Part shown: piece after piece, positions 35,396 to 46,500 of the stretch
How the letters are laid out: each line of letters begins with the position of its first letter
Position numbering within the stretch: position 1 is the stretch's first letter
Origin: Thereva unica
Lineage: Eukaryota > Arthropoda > Insecta > Diptera > Therevidae
DNA: 64,000 nucleotides
Reading direction: 5' to 3'
NCBI GenBank assembly: GCA_949987705.1
Contig: OX465283.1
Location: 92,553,813-92,617,812 of the forward strand
Position numbers and translations under genes: made by a program
The notes under the pieces: generated by a model
The model's input: the letters and a program-made list of their open reading frames with translations, nothing else
Database searches by the model: none
What the model was told of the DNA's origin: nothing

Positions 35396-35690
35396 GAAAA
35401 AGATGGTAAATGAAGTATTACAAGATTTTCCTGAGTGTGTAACAGATAAACTGGGTAAATGCCAGAACGCGGAAATGGATAATAAATTGACAACTAACGT
35501 ACCTTTCAATAGACGTCCTTATAGAATCTCTTTGCAAAATACGACAAAGTTCGTGAAATGATTGAGGATCTGTTGAAACGAGGAATCAGAAAAAATATTT
35601 CAGCGTATTCATCACCCTTCGTTCTAGTCAAAAAGACAAACGGGGAGGACCGCTTTTGCATTGACTATCGGGGACTAATATGGGGATAAA
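35396..35690 (+). pseudogene. Gypsy-like reverse transcriptase, N-terminal part only
   Basis: Reads VPFNRRPYRISLQNT, then after a frame change MIEDLLKRGIRKNI, YSSPFVLVKKTNGEDRFCID and YRGL. This is the conserved entry into the RT palm of Gypsy/Ty3-type elements. The YxDD motif, RNase H, integrase and 3' LTR are absent, because the sequence breaks off into repeat Z at about 35680. Confidence 0.82.
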
Positions 35691-36085
35691 GTCTACCGAT
35701 TTTCTACCCCAGAAAGCTCTCCTTTTAGGGGGTTTTAGGGTCAGTTTTTTCTACAAAAAAAGTTATTATACATTTTCTAGTACAAATTGCCATTCATGAG
35801 ATATCGCCGTTTTAAAAATTTAAAGTACTCATTTGCACTCATTCGCGACTTATATACATAGGTCATCAGCTAATTTTTTCAGGGGAAGAATTTGTTCTTG
35901 AGATGGGGCTGTCCACTAAAATACAGGGTGTTTATGAAAAAAACATTAAATATTCACATTTTTTTTAATTTACTTAGGGTTGAATAACTCTTAGACCTCT
36001 TATCATAAAACAACATACTTAGGCTCATCCTTTATGTAAATGTGTATTCTTATTAAGAACCCTAAAAGGAAGCTCTGTTCCAATT
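35680..36085 (+). repeat. Repeat Z copy 2, cutting the Gypsy element
   Basis: Begins GGGGATAAAGTCTACCG and contains GCCATTCATGAGATATCGCCG, CTAATTTTTTCAGGGG, AAATACAGGGTGTTT and GTTGAATAACTCTTAGACC, the same order as the arms of the foldback at 46720-48250. It ends TTATTAAGAACCCTAAAAGG, also found at 48246. Gypsy sequence does not resume after it. Confidence 0.72.
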
Positions 36086-36589
36086 TCCAGCTCAAATTCA
36101 GTTATGGTGAATTTACACGAATGACACGCTTGTCATTTTTTTTTGTCATTAATAGTCATAATCGTTTACACGATCATAATTTGTGTCATTATTTCTGTCA
36201 TGAAAAATGGCAAAAATTATTGTCATAAAAAGCTTAAAAAAGCTTAGAAATAATGAAACAAATTATGACCGTGTAAACGATAATGAGAAATTATGAAAAG
36301 TTATGGCAAGTCATCATAAAAGAATGAACTTGCTCATTCTTTTATGATAGAGTGTCATTATTTAAATGCAAAATCCAATTTCAACAACAACAAGAATTTC
36401 AATAATAATCGAAAATAACCCAATGGAATACACTTTTTTCAATATTTATTTGCGAAAGTGGTTGATTTATACCAAATCAAGCCCAATTTTATGATAAGGG
36501 ATAATCCTAAACAGTTAAAACCACCCCTAAATGGACCGAAAATAAAAAAAAATTAGGCTTCAAATTTGATTGAATGCGTGTAGTCAGGT

Positions 36590-36725
36590 ACAAATAAATT
36601 ATTTTCAACCCTTAAGAAGTAAAAACTACCCCTACAATTTGAAAAATTAACATAAAATAAAAAAAAAATAAACTCTTTTCAAGCCAAAACAAAACTACTT
36701 TCAACTACCCCTACATTAGGGGGCG
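36590..36725 (+). repeat. Repeat X fragment
   Basis: CAAATAAATTATTTTCAACCC, then ACTACCCCTAC, matches the terminal block of X (16316-16375) after minor changes. It lies inside the element at 36116-37289. Confidence 0.55.
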
Positions 36726-36899
36726 GCCCCATAATCAGCAAACAAAAAAATATGTGCGGAAAGAGTTTCAAAAGTTTATTTTCATATCCTTTATGATCAT
36801 TTTTATTTATCTTAACAAGGCAAATCTCATATAGGCAAGTCTAAATATTTAACACTCGTAAAAATGCATAAAGGAAGGGAATTTGTGTTCAATTTATTT

Positions 36900-37103
36900 T
36901 TAAACAAGGCGAAAGAGTATAAATTTGTTCAAAAGCGATTTCTGTTTTCTTCTCCTTTTATTGTTCTTTGCATAAAATGTCTCTTCTTCCTCCTCCTCTT
37001 CAATCAATAGCACAGCAGCAAAACATCCTGCAACTAATTGTTTGTCCGCTTCCATGCTAATTTTTTTTAAATTCTTATTTAATTTGACCTGTTCTTCATC
37101 CAC
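36900..37103 (-). pseudogene. Short ORF with Glu run and basic tail (possible transposase N-terminus)
   Basis: A 67-residue frame contains AAVLLIEEEEEEETF followed by NNKRRRKQKS. Harbinger transposases often begin with a leucine-rich stretch, an acidic run and an RRRR stretch in this order, so this may be a stub of one. No catalytic DDE region follows. The evidence is weak and compositional bias alone could explain it. Confidence 0.3.
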
Positions 37104-37404
37104 TACACAATTAAATTCAACTCTGTCATAATTTGTCTTTCATACAAATTCAGCTCTTGCCATTATTTATGGCAACTTGCAATAAATTAATGACATTTTA
37201 TAATAGAGCTTTTCACATGTCATTATTTGAGTCGTGTGAACAGCAATGCCATTAATTATGACCAGAAATTGTGACCATTGTCATTCGTGTAACCGCCGCA
37301 TTATTTACAAAATTTTAATGACATTTCTCCTGCGACTTGAAGTTGCCCGCAATATGGAAAACAGGGAAATTTTAAAATTTCCCAGTAACCCCGATAGAGA
37401 ACCA

Positions 37405-37887
37405 GGAGCGCGTTCAAAAACCTTACTATGGTTAACCATGGTTAACTATGGTAAACTTTTGTCGTTCAAAAACTCCGTGGTTAACTACAACATAACCACG
37501 AGCATAACTTTTTGGCGTTCAAAAACTCCCGTGGTTAACCATGGTGTAGTTAAATTTTAACCATGCTCGGGAGCATGGTTAGCGATAGTTAAGAAGAAGA
37601 AGAATAAAAACAATTTTTTGACATTTTTGTTTTAATGTTAATAATGAACAAATCAAAGTGGGATTTGTGCGATTATTTTAAATAAATAATTATTGGAAAT
37701 AATTGAGGCAAATAGCCGACACTATTTTATGGAAAAAAAAATTTAATTTTTCTTTACCACGTAGTTAACCACGGTGCGTTCAAAAACCTCCATGGTTAAA
37801 CATAAACTTTCGTGGTTAAGTGAAGTGATGCAGCATAACCACAGCTTACCTCGTGGTTTACTATAGTAAGGTTTTTGAACGCGCTCC
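37405..37887. mobile_element. TIR element with GGAGCGCGTTCAAAAACC ends
   Basis: The ends GGAGCGCGTTCAAAAAC and GTTTTTGAACGCGCTCC are perfect inverted repeats and extend inward through CTTACTATGGTTAACC-type sequence. Internal copies of GTTCAAAAACTCC and GTGGTTAACCA make the element almost wholly self-complementary. ACCCCGATAGA occurs on both outer sides, so it may sit in a duplicated target. Non-coding, 483 bp. Confidence 0.85.
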
Positions 37888-39425
37888 AGATAGACCCCGA
37901 TAGAACTTGGGTTTTCGATTTTGTATGGCGAAGAGCCTACCAGTTCATTAAAAAAATACGGCCAATATTGTTACATTTTTACTCGAAAGCTTGAGGGTAA
38001 TCGAGCAATTTATAAAATTTTAGGTATTGGCGACACAATTCAAACCTCTTGTACTCATTTTCTTTTTTTTTTCGGGGACATTTCTACTAGAGGAAGCAAT
38101 ATTGTAATAGGGAATACAGAAGCATTTTAGTTTCGAATAACAACAATTTCGAGTAAAAAGCATTAGAGTATTGAAATAGAGAATAGGGCCCCTGGTATTT
38201 TTTTTTGTGGAAATTACACATAGATTTCGGGTATTGGAAGGCCATCGTTGAGAGAATACTTAATGATGACTTTAAAGGTCCGAACACATAATAAAAGCAT
38301 GACGAAGCTGATCGGTGCTCATCGTCATAGTGCCCAGGAGCGCCTTATATTAAAGCAAAGAAAAATATAGGTACTCTTTTGTAAAAATTATTTAATATCC
38401 CCCAAAAAGTTTTTTTTACAGATTTTTGCTTCCAAAAAGTCTCTTAAAATCATCTCGAAAATTTTAAACAGCGACGAATTTTTATACTCAAAGAACGAAT
38501 ATTTGATATAAAAGAAAGGTCAAAAATATAGCGGCAATTAAATTCGTTTTTTTATTTTTGTGACCGAGCAACAAAAGAAGTCAGCCACAATTTTTTAAGA
38601 AAGATGTCAGGGCAACTTAGTTAAAAACGCACGCTTTAAAATTCTCAAAAGTGCCGCAAATTTACGAGTTTGTCCACAAGCATGCCCCATCAGAAGACAG
38701 AGGAAACCGACTTTAAATTTAAGCTTAAACTGGGCGTTTTGAAAAAGAAAACAATTTGCTGTTCCACATACGCTGACGTGCTATGAATGAGAATTGTTAA
38801 AGGTATTGAATGAATTACATAAGAAAAATAATAATAAAGTAAGGTCTAGCTAATGTGGAGGACAGTTGAAGCTTAGTCAGCATGAAACATGGCATCGTGC
38901 CTTTGCTTGGGACTGAAGAGGCTGCCGTGCCTTATGAACTATTATGGTTTGTGAGCAGCCGATAACATCAAATCTCCAAAATTAGTGACAAATGAAATTA
39001 AAATGAGATGGTCTTAATTGAGTAAGATTGTGGATAATTTTTATTAAAAAAATTAAAGTTCATTTAAATTTGGTTTGTCTGATATGGATAGCAGAAGTCA
39101 TTTATTGTTAACAAATTTTTACAGCTTCAATTAAAATGTTATGAGAAACCTGATAGTTTAAACTTCTCATTTTGATGTGCTTGAAGGACAAGGTATGATA
39201 AAAGTCAGTTGAATGAAACTTTCAGTGCTCAACATTTTTGTATTTAATTCTTTTAAAGACGACCTTAACTGGGAGTAATTACATATTTTTATTCAAAATT
39301 AAAAGACGCGAAGTATAAATGTTAAGAACAAATTTTGTTTTTAAAAATCTAGATGTCATCAAATAAATTTACAGTCACTATCTTTCTGGCAATAGCTAAC
39401 AGTTAGCTAGGGTAATAAGAGAATG
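37888..39425. other. No gene recognised
   Basis: AT-rich, with unrecognised short open frames (for example 69 residues at 37921-38130). No matches to the other families in the window are obvious. Confidence 0.35.
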
Positions 39426-39660
39426 CTATGCATGCTAGTTGCGGGCGCATATGTGCTTTTAAAAAAATTAACCAAATAAATTATTTGGGGGTCGGCAAAA
39501 ATATATTTCCCAGAGCTCAAAATTTTAAATATGCTGACCATAGAATAAAAATTAGTACAAAGGAGGTGGGTCAAAATTGCCCCAGGCCCGGCGCAAAAGA
39601 AAAGTATCTCAGATTATCGGCTATAATGAGTATTGAATTTCTGTATAGTTGTTATATCCC
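39426..39660 (-). repeat. Repeat W copy, inverted
   Basis: The core GCCCCAGGCCCGGCGCAAAAG at 39578-39598 is the complement of the W core at 1545 and 40355, followed by AGATTATCGGCTATAATGAG. The extent to the left is not certain. Confidence 0.6.
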
Positions 39661-39904
39661 GTAACTGTGGCTAAGGTGTTAATAATGCTATTTCTTGTTA
39701 TTCGGGCGAAATGACTAATTAACCCTGTATTTTTGTAACGCCATAACATATTTTCATGAATAAGGTATCAGTGTACGCAGAATACTCCCACCTATCTAAA
39801 ATTGTAAAAGCGACGGTACCACAGTACCAACTTGCAGAGTTATGAGTCGTCAAAATCAAAAATTTGTTGTTTTAACATTTTTTGCATTTTTTTTATATTA
39901 AGTT

Positions 39905-40335
39905 GTTTTTATTATAGTAGGGGTAGTTTTAACCCCTTAAGGGTTGAAAATAATTTATTTTTGCCTGACAGTACGCCCACAATCGAATTTAAAGCATAAA
40001 CTTGAAAAAAAAAAATTTACAATTTTTGCCATTTTTCGCCAATTTAGGGGTACTTTCAACCCCTTACCATTAAGTTCGCCTTAATTTTGTATAAATCAAC
40101 CACCTTCGCAAATAAATATTAAAAAAAGTGCATTTCATCGCATTAGTTTTCATTATTACTGAAATAATCTCGAAAGCCCCCTAAAAGGGGTGTTTTTTGC
40201 ATTTTTAGGGGTGACGCCCTAATTTTAGGACCGCGGGACCTCGATTTTCGTGATCAGCGACCCCAAAAACGATTAGGGTTCGATTTTCTTAACGGTGTTA
40301 ATTTGGAACACCATAACACGCGTTTTGAATGGACT
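39905..40335 (+). repeat. Repeat X, near-complete uninterrupted copy
   Basis: Runs from GTAGGGGTAGTTTTAACCCC through TGCCTGACAGTACGCCC, GCGGGACCTCG and GATCAGCGACCCC to TTTTGAATGGACTA. At about 40117-40140 it shows the unbroken join (TATTAAAAAAAGTGCATTTC) into which Y inserted at 16448. Confidence 0.82.
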
Positions 40336-40475
40336 AATAGCCGATAATCTGAGACACTTTTCTTTTGCGTCGGGCCTGGGGTAATTTTGTATGGGCTGTG
40401 ACCCACCTCCTTTAATCTCATAATGAATATGATCCCCAAGATTTAGTTTGGACCAGTGACAGCCCATAGCTTTAA
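40336..40475 (+). repeat. Repeat W copy
   Basis: GATAATCTGAGACACTTTTC, then GGGCCTGGGGTAATTTTG and GGGCTGTGACCCACCTCC. It directly follows the X copy, and X also ends close to related sequence elsewhere, so X and W may be neighbours by chance or parts of one larger element. Confidence 0.65.
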
Positions 40476-40760
40476 GAAGTGAGTGTGTTTTTCCAGTTAA
40501 TTTCAGTCAAAGGCTGTCAGTTCGTCCCGTATCCTAGATACATTCCCACTATCAGTTAGAAAACCTAAAGCTGTGAAAATATATCCGAAGCTCGAATCCG
40601 GACCCGACATAATGATAAAAATAAAAATTCAAGTATATTCTTCTTGAACCTCGTCACCTTGGTTGAGTTGAGAGTGAAATAATTACTTACATGGCATATT
40701 TCGATTAATCCGGAAAAACATGGATATCGTTAAAAGTATTGAATCCAAGATTAGAGGCCC
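40476..40760. other. No gene recognised
   Basis: Nothing supportable. It lies between repeat W and the 3' region of an RNase H-bearing LINE. Confidence 0.3.
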
Positions 40761-40859
40761 CTGGCGGGCTCTTCGCTAAGCTAGTGGATTGTCGCCAGTC
40801 TTAAATAACGACTACTTGATTGTCCAAGGCGAGAATCTTTTCAAGCGCCAGGGGAGAAA

Positions 40860-41430
40860 TATCATCATCATCAAATTGTAATCCATAAAATCATAATTAA
40901 AAAAAACTCCAACCGAAGTCTGCTAAAGCGACATCCGGAACCCAAAGAGGAGGAGTAGCCTTTCCGAGTGCTGCTCCAAAATAAATAGAGTTGTGTATTA
41001 GAAAACGCTGTTGCAGTATAAGAGTGTCGACTCCTAAAGGGAGCGCCAGAAAGGAGGATTCTGGCTCGATGAAAATGGATCTAAAGGAAATTAAATACAC
41101 GAGTTTAAGTGTGTTATTCTATGTGTGTTATTTGCGGGAGCTGAGATCTATTCTATTTGGTCTATTGTGCCAACACCGCGGTTAAAAACCTTCCAGGTTT
41201 AATATCCCAAATCTCCCTGAGAACAGGGAAGCCGCGATGGAGGAGACTCAATCTCTTCCTCACTGTAGCCTCACAACCGCACAGTAAGTACTCCGCAGTT
41301 TCGGGATCTGTCCTGTAGAACTGACCTTTTCAATCAACTACCAGCCCTATTCTGTATAGATTATAATTGGGCGAACAGAATCTCTTTTATTGTTTTTAGC
41401 TCCCACCTCTTGAAATTTAAAAGTTTGTCC
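40860..41430 (-). pseudogene. RNase H-type LINE: C-terminal end and 3' tail
   Basis: Minus-strand reading KLLNFKRWELKTIKEILFA, then after frame changes RTDPETAEYLLCGCEA, LHRGFPVLREIWDIKPGRFL and a stop at 41162. The pattern ETAxxLLCxCEA is the Cys-rich C-terminus that follows RNase H in I/R1-group LINEs. The 3' UTR ends in a GAT microsatellite tail (complement of ATCATCATCATC at 40861). The RNase H domain is found at 41940-42467, separated by another LINE tail. Confidence 0.72.
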
Positions 41431-41559
41431 GCCTCAGCTTTATCGATTTGAATGAATCTTTTAGTTTGACAAGCACCCTGGGTCTTTGTTCAGCTATGAA
41501 GAAACAGCTGGTCACCGCAAATCTTGATGGCCGCTCTTACGAGGAAGCTTGCTTAACTG

Positions 41560-41830
41560 CAGAAAGGTTCCGGACCGACAAGTTTCCGAACCATCCATCC
41601 AATGGCGCTACAGCCCAAATCGAGCCTTGCTCTCCTCTAGGGCACTTCTCCAAGTTTGACGATCCCTTTCAGCAGGTCTCCAGTTCCGGATGTTGAGCAT
41701 TGCCTCTGCGTCAGCTGTCACAGAGTCTATCCATCTCCTCCTGAGTCTACCTACTGACTCCCGAAATTTCTGAGGCTATAAGTCGTTTTGAGATACGATT
41801 GTCCTCCATCCTGATCAGTGGCCGGCTGTG
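41560..41830 (-). pseudogene. RTE-like LINE C-terminal tail, nested
   Basis: Minus-strand reading HSRPLIRMEDNRISKRLI, a frame change, then VGRLRRRWIDSVTADAEA and NIRNWRPAERDRQTWRSALE with a stop near 41615. GRPRxRWxDxVxxD...RNWRxxAxDRxxWR is the conserved tail of a widespread RTE-like/craniofacial-protein-2-like LINE group. Its position between the RNase H and the Cys-rich tail of another LINE shows nesting. Confidence 0.75.
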
Positions 41831-41939
41831 AGTGAGTTTTGTTTTCCTGTGCACAAATCTTGAGTAATATTTGTTGGAGGTTGAGGTAGGATTCGGTAGC
41901 ATATCGGAAAATCGTGCAGACCTTAGATCGCAGATGGCG

Positions 41940-42467
41940 TTACTCAGGATTTATCTCTTTGATGTACCGGCACCAACAGAGGTCCCTGAGGTCGTTACTA
42001 CCATTTGACCCTACTCTAGCCAGCCTGTCGGCAATTTCATCACTAATGTCGCCTTGGTGCTGAGGGATTTTAGAGAGACAATTCAGGACAGTCTTTGATG
42101 ATGCCCTGTGATATTTAATGACCAACGGCGCCGCTTGGCTGTCCGAGAAAATAACAATAATAGAACTATTTGGAGCTCTATTAATACAAGCCTGAGCACA
42201 CACCTGGATGGCGATTACCTCAGCCTTAAAAACAATGGGAGTAGTGCACAGAGCCATGGGTTTTTGGTCCTTGAGTAATATACGCTCAGTCCCTGTATAC
42301 CAAAAGGACCCGCTTTCTCTAAACAGGGGCCTACCATGTTGCCATTCTGACCTATTTCGAATAATCGTCGTGAACGGTTTGTCGAATTCAAGAGTGGCAG
42401 TAATGGTATCATACAATGATGTCATTGGCTCCAGGATTAACTCCTTGAGGATTGATAAATAATCCAC
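41940..42467 (-). pseudogene. RNase H domain of an I/R1-group LINE
   Basis: RNase H, which degrades the RNA strand after reverse transcription. Visible features are FKAEVIAIQVCAQACIN (the catalytic Glu region), IIVIFSDSQAAPLVI (the SDSQAA catalytic Asp) and DEIADRLARVGSN (the last Asp). The expected first catalytic segment (TDGS) is degraded to STxxSRR in another frame. About 175 residues are open. The RT itself is not present upstream (42470-42600 holds only fragments), because the Harbinger-like element starts at 42622. Confidence 0.8.
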
Positions 42468-42621
42468 AAAGTCTCCTGGCTTAAAGACGAATAGCTCCCA
42501 AAGACGCAGCGCCCCGGCAGAGCTTTCTCTTCACCAAAAGGTGGAGTGGAGGAAGGATAACCGTAGTCGGACAGATGCTTTAAGCTCCGGTGATACTGAG
42601 ACAAGCAGAGCTCCGGACTAA

Positions 42622-44097
42622 GGGGTCATCCATAAATTACGTGAGGTGATTTTTGGGATTTTTCGACCCCCCCTCCCCCTTGGTGAGATTTCGTGAGATT
42701 TGGCTCGACCGCCTCCCTCCCCCCCTAATCTCACGTGAGATTTTTCAAATTTTAAAAAAATCTAGTATTTACACTAAAAATACGTATTTACGGTCGTAAC
42801 CACAGCAAAGTGGGCCTTTTCTTAGAACATAGAACTGCAGGAAAGGCCCTCGAATTTAAAATCCTTGTTCGTAACCGTAGTGAAATCCAATTAAAATTCG
42901 GAGTGAAAGGCGTGTAAAAAAGTTAATCTGAGCGGAAGGGGGGTATTGGGAGCAAGATTTTATTTGAGATAACTGATAATTTGGACGCCTTGCCCTCCTC
43001 TATTCCACTCACTTTTCCGTTTGTAGTGGACACACAAGTAGTTCTGAATTCTAAGGGCCTTTTTGCGGGTCAGTGTTACTTGGCTCGTACTCTGCAGCAT
43101 TTGACGAGACACACGTTTGACAATCGACAACCAATTTTTGTGTAGGATTTACCCCTATCGTAAGGCCCCAATTTACACACAGGTCGCCAGCAGGCCGTGG
43201 CCTGAAAGTTTTCGCCTTGAGGCCAAGTATCACTAAACACTCACTGGCCGCCAACTGTATGGGGTAGTGATGAGCAAGACTTTTCTTGCAATTCTTCCTT
43301 TTATTGTACATTAAGCAAGACCAAAGCAGGAACAAGACAAGACAGGACAAAATAAGACTACATTGCTCATCACTAAATGCCTGACGTTTTGCTCATTACT
43401 GGAAAACTTTTGCCCCTTAGTGATGAGCAAAAAGCCTTGCTATCCTGATCTTGCAGTCTTGACTTATCCTTGTCTTGTCTTGGTATTTCTTGGTCTTGCT
43501 AAATGTGCAAGACTAGTCTTGCTCATTACTAGTATGGGGCCTGCAGTTCAAGAAAGCTGACGAAACTAGCATTTATCGTCAGTTCGGTCCTGAAGATCTG
43601 AACTTCTATTCACTAAGAATTCACACCGTATGCACTCGGAACGGAAAGCAAGGCGCGTGCTAGTTGTGAAAACCATCCACCGTCGCGTTTGCGCTTTTTT
43701 GCTCTTTTGTGTTCACGGCGTGAGGCTTGAAGCTTTCGTTGGGGCCATGAGCATTTTTGCACTTGAATTAATAACCTGCTATGCTAAGCAGTCGTTTTCG
43801 CTTGTGTGTAGGGAATCAGGACTTTACCTACATGCCACGGCCTGTCAGACTCATCCCTCAGTTAGACTGAGTCAAGCTTAGTCGTGCCGGCCGGCCTGTA
43901 AGTCAATGGGGGTCTTTAGTGGAGAAACACGTTTTACTTAATTTAACCCAATTTTCGCGCAATTTTACACTGTGTGTTTAAAAAAAAAATACGTGAGATT
44001 TGCCGAGACCCCCTCTCTCCCCCAGGTGAGATTTGGTGAGATTCGGCTCGACCCCCTCCTCCCCCCTAAACGCCTCACGTAATTAATGGACGTCCCC
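42622..44097. mobile_element. Harbinger-like TIR element, copy 2
   Basis: Ends GGGGTCATCCATAAATTACG and CGTAATTAATGGACGTCCCC are inverted repeats, flanked on both sides by TAA (42619-42621 and 44098-44100), a TWA-type 3-bp target duplication. Inner blocks match copy 1 (9152-11445) in opposite orientation. There is no transposase. A hAT MITE is inserted at 43265-43531. Confidence 0.87.
43265..43531. mobile_element. hAT-B MITE, compound (copy 2)
   Basis: Starts TAGTGATGAGCAAGAC and ends CTTGCTCATTACTA, flanked on both sides by the 8-bp repeat GTATGGGG (43257-43264 and 43532-43539). Copy 1 of the host element shows the empty site with a single GGATGGGG (complement strand, about 10050). Extra internal ends (TTGCTCATCACTA at 43363-43375, TTAGTGATGAGCAAA at about 43416) indicate two MITEs fused or nested. 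Confidence 0.94.
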
Positions 44098-44100
44098 TAA

Positions 44101-44746
44101 CATCCCGAGAAAAAAATAAGCTTATGACGGGCGAATCACGGTCTCTTGGCTTTTTCAGGGAGATATGACGGCCGTAAAATTTTTACCCATTTTTAATGGG
44201 AGCACATTCGGCCCTTCGACGGCTAAACTCGACTAAAAGATTTAAATGGCCAAGAACCAACCTGTACACGCGGGCATTTCACGGACAAATTTAGGCCAAA
44301 AAGAATGTATTGTTGTATTTGTTTTCTGGGAACTTGAACATTTTCGTAATTTACAATGAATGGCCCTTTCGATTTGTCCTACAAGATTATCGATGCGAAA
44401 GAGGAACGAGCTCACAGTGGCCCCAGTCGGTTTGTCGTAAGGGAAGTTTGTAGTGCGTGTTGAATTATATTTTAGTGGAAAATTTTGTTAGCAAATCGCT
44501 AGAAGAAAAAAAACAGTGTGTTGATGATGTTTTCCTCAATAATAACGCGGTGAGTTTTGTATCTCTACATAGATGAATTTTGAAAAGATTTTTTTTAATC
44601 GCATTACATACAAACGTATACCCGTCGGTATGTGTGTGCGTGTGCGGTGTACGGCCGTACTGTCTTGCAACGAGCCTTTTAATGCCCTTCATATGGCTGA
44701 GGACTATGTTTAAGTACCTTTGGTGTTCGCCAGTTGAAAGGCCTTA
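44101..44746 (+). other. Unrecognised block with possible exon
   Basis: A short open frame from an ATG at about 44356 (MNGPFDLSYKIIDAKEERAH) ends at a stop near 44460. The frame reopens as LVENFVSKSLEEKKQCVDDV and meets a GTGAGT donor-like site at about 44549. I do not recognise the protein; it could be a transposon or a host exon. At 44640-44700 a block (GTACGGCCGTACTGTC, CAACGAGCCTTTT) repeats at 46190-46245. Confidence 0.3.
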
Positions 44747-46021
44747 TTAACTTCCCAGTAAGAAGTTATTGTAATCGGTCTGAAAATCGAAATCGAAATT
44801 TTCAACGTATTTTCATTTTTCAAGATCCCAAGATCATTTTAAGCAAAAATTTGAAAGGAAGTATGTGTGTGTGGATGTTTGTGGTCATTTTTTCCTGCAC
44901 TATATCGCGCGAAACAAAAAACATAACGACTTCGTTGAGGTATCGTTCGAAGCGCATTAACGGAAATATGATCTGAAAAGATTTTTATAAAATTTGGTCG
45001 AGCCATTTTTTGGTTAAAGCGGCATAAGTGATTTTTGTACCGGCACAGTAACTCCCAAACCACAAAAGATATCGACTTACTTGTGGTGTCGTTCGAAGCG
45101 TATTAACAACAATATAATTTGAAAAGATTTTTATAATATTCGGTCGAGCCGTTTTTTTTTGTTTAAACGACATACATAAGTGATTTTTGTATCTGCACGA
45201 TATTGCGCGAACCATAAAAGATATTGACTTAATTGAGGAGCCGTTCGAGGAATATTAGCCAAAATATGATCTGAAAAGGTTTTCATAAAATTCGCTCGAA
45301 CCGTTTTTTGTTTAAACGATGTTCGCGGTTTTTGTATCTGCACGATACCGCGAACCCAAAACTATATCGACTACTAAATTTCATAACATTCGGACGGGCT
45401 TCTTTTGTTTAAATGTAAAACCTTCGGATAAGTGTCAAAAAGACCTTAAATTGATAAGTTTTTCTAATATCTAATAATCTCGACGCAATTAGACCCGTTC
45501 TAAACGAAATGATCTTTTTTTAATTCTTACTCTTACTTGTCAAAATCCGACAATCTTTAAAAATCGTGCAAATATTTCGTTACACTGTTCAAAAATCACG
45601 AACTTTTCAAACCTTGGACTAGCACTTTTTGATGGGGAATTGTATTGAATTGAAAGCTTTGGAATTTCCAAATGAAGTTATTCTCTTGCGAGTTTATCAG
45701 CGGTGTTTCAACACGCTCAATACGAATTCGCTTTAGTGTAGAGAACGAAATACGAAGTAAATGTTCGGGGAAAACAACGCTAACGTTCGGGAAAAACAAA
45801 TTCTCTAGAAAAATCTTTTAGATTAACCACTATTATAGTTAGTTGAACTAGCTTCTCTCAGGATTACTTTGTCACCATTTACGTGACTGCCAACAGTCAA
45901 TTTCCCAATAGTGCTAAACGTATTACTATTTTGTAAGAAAACAGTTTATTCCGTCTTCGTTCATCATACTTGGGAAGTTGATCGTCTGGACCGAAGGGGT
46001 CAAACCAACATCCCAACTAGT
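44747..46021 (-). mobile_element. Repeat Y copy 3
   Basis: Opposite orientation to copy 1. Starts TTAACTTCCCAGTAAGAAG (terminal hairpin slightly decayed) and ends GGGAAGTTGATCGTCTGG, then CCAACTAGTTT. It has four tandem units with AGATATCGACTT and TTTTTGTATCTGCACGAT. Length 1275 bp. Flanked by the GGCCGT-rich block on both sides. Confidence 0.85.
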
Positions 46022-46500
46022 TTTATTTTTACTCGGTCCAGGATATTTTCTTTTAGTAGAGCGAATATCCACGTCACTGCCACTGTACCAAAGTCGTATG
46101 CCCTTAATAGAAACCATACGGCCGCCGTACCACCGTCGTATGGCCGTTATTGTTACTGCAAGGCCGTCATTCCACCGTCAGTCGCCCCCTGCATGGCCGT
46201 ATTGTCCTGCAACGGGCCTTTTGATGCCCTCCATATGGCCGAGGTCTATAACAATCACGCCCGTTGTAAGGCCATAATTTATTTTTACTCGGGATGGTAA
46301 GGCTGATTTAAAACGAAGGTCGCCTGATATATGTAGTCTTTCGGTAATAGTCTCTAGGTACTGCTCACACGGCGATATTCATATCTCGGAGTGACTGTAA
46401 TATGATACTCATATCTCAACGACTAAGAGACACGTCATATGTAACCAGACCGCGGCACTCATACGGAGATACTCTAGTCATGGATATTCGGCATATATTC
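46022..46500. other. GGCCGTA-rich repeat block, no gene
   Basis: 46090-46300 is dense in CGGCCGT, ATGGCCGTATT and CAACGGGCCTTTTGATG words, repeating the block at 44640-44700. TTATTTTTACTCGG appears at 46024 and 46279. The following 200 bases contain ATACTCATATCTC-type words. Probably another element interrupted by repeat Y. Confidence 0.45.

Larger units (their letters stand above)
36116..37289. mobile_element. TIR element with CACGAATGACA ends
   Basis: The ends CACGAATGACA and TGTCATTCGTG are perfect inverted repeats bordered by TTA (left) and TAA (right). The subterminal zones are full of GTCATTAT, TCATAATT and TTATGAC words. It holds an X fragment (36590-36720) and a 67-residue minus-strand open frame with an acidic run. 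TWA borders and the acidic/basic frame suggest a Harbinger-like origin; this is inference. Confidence 0.6.
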
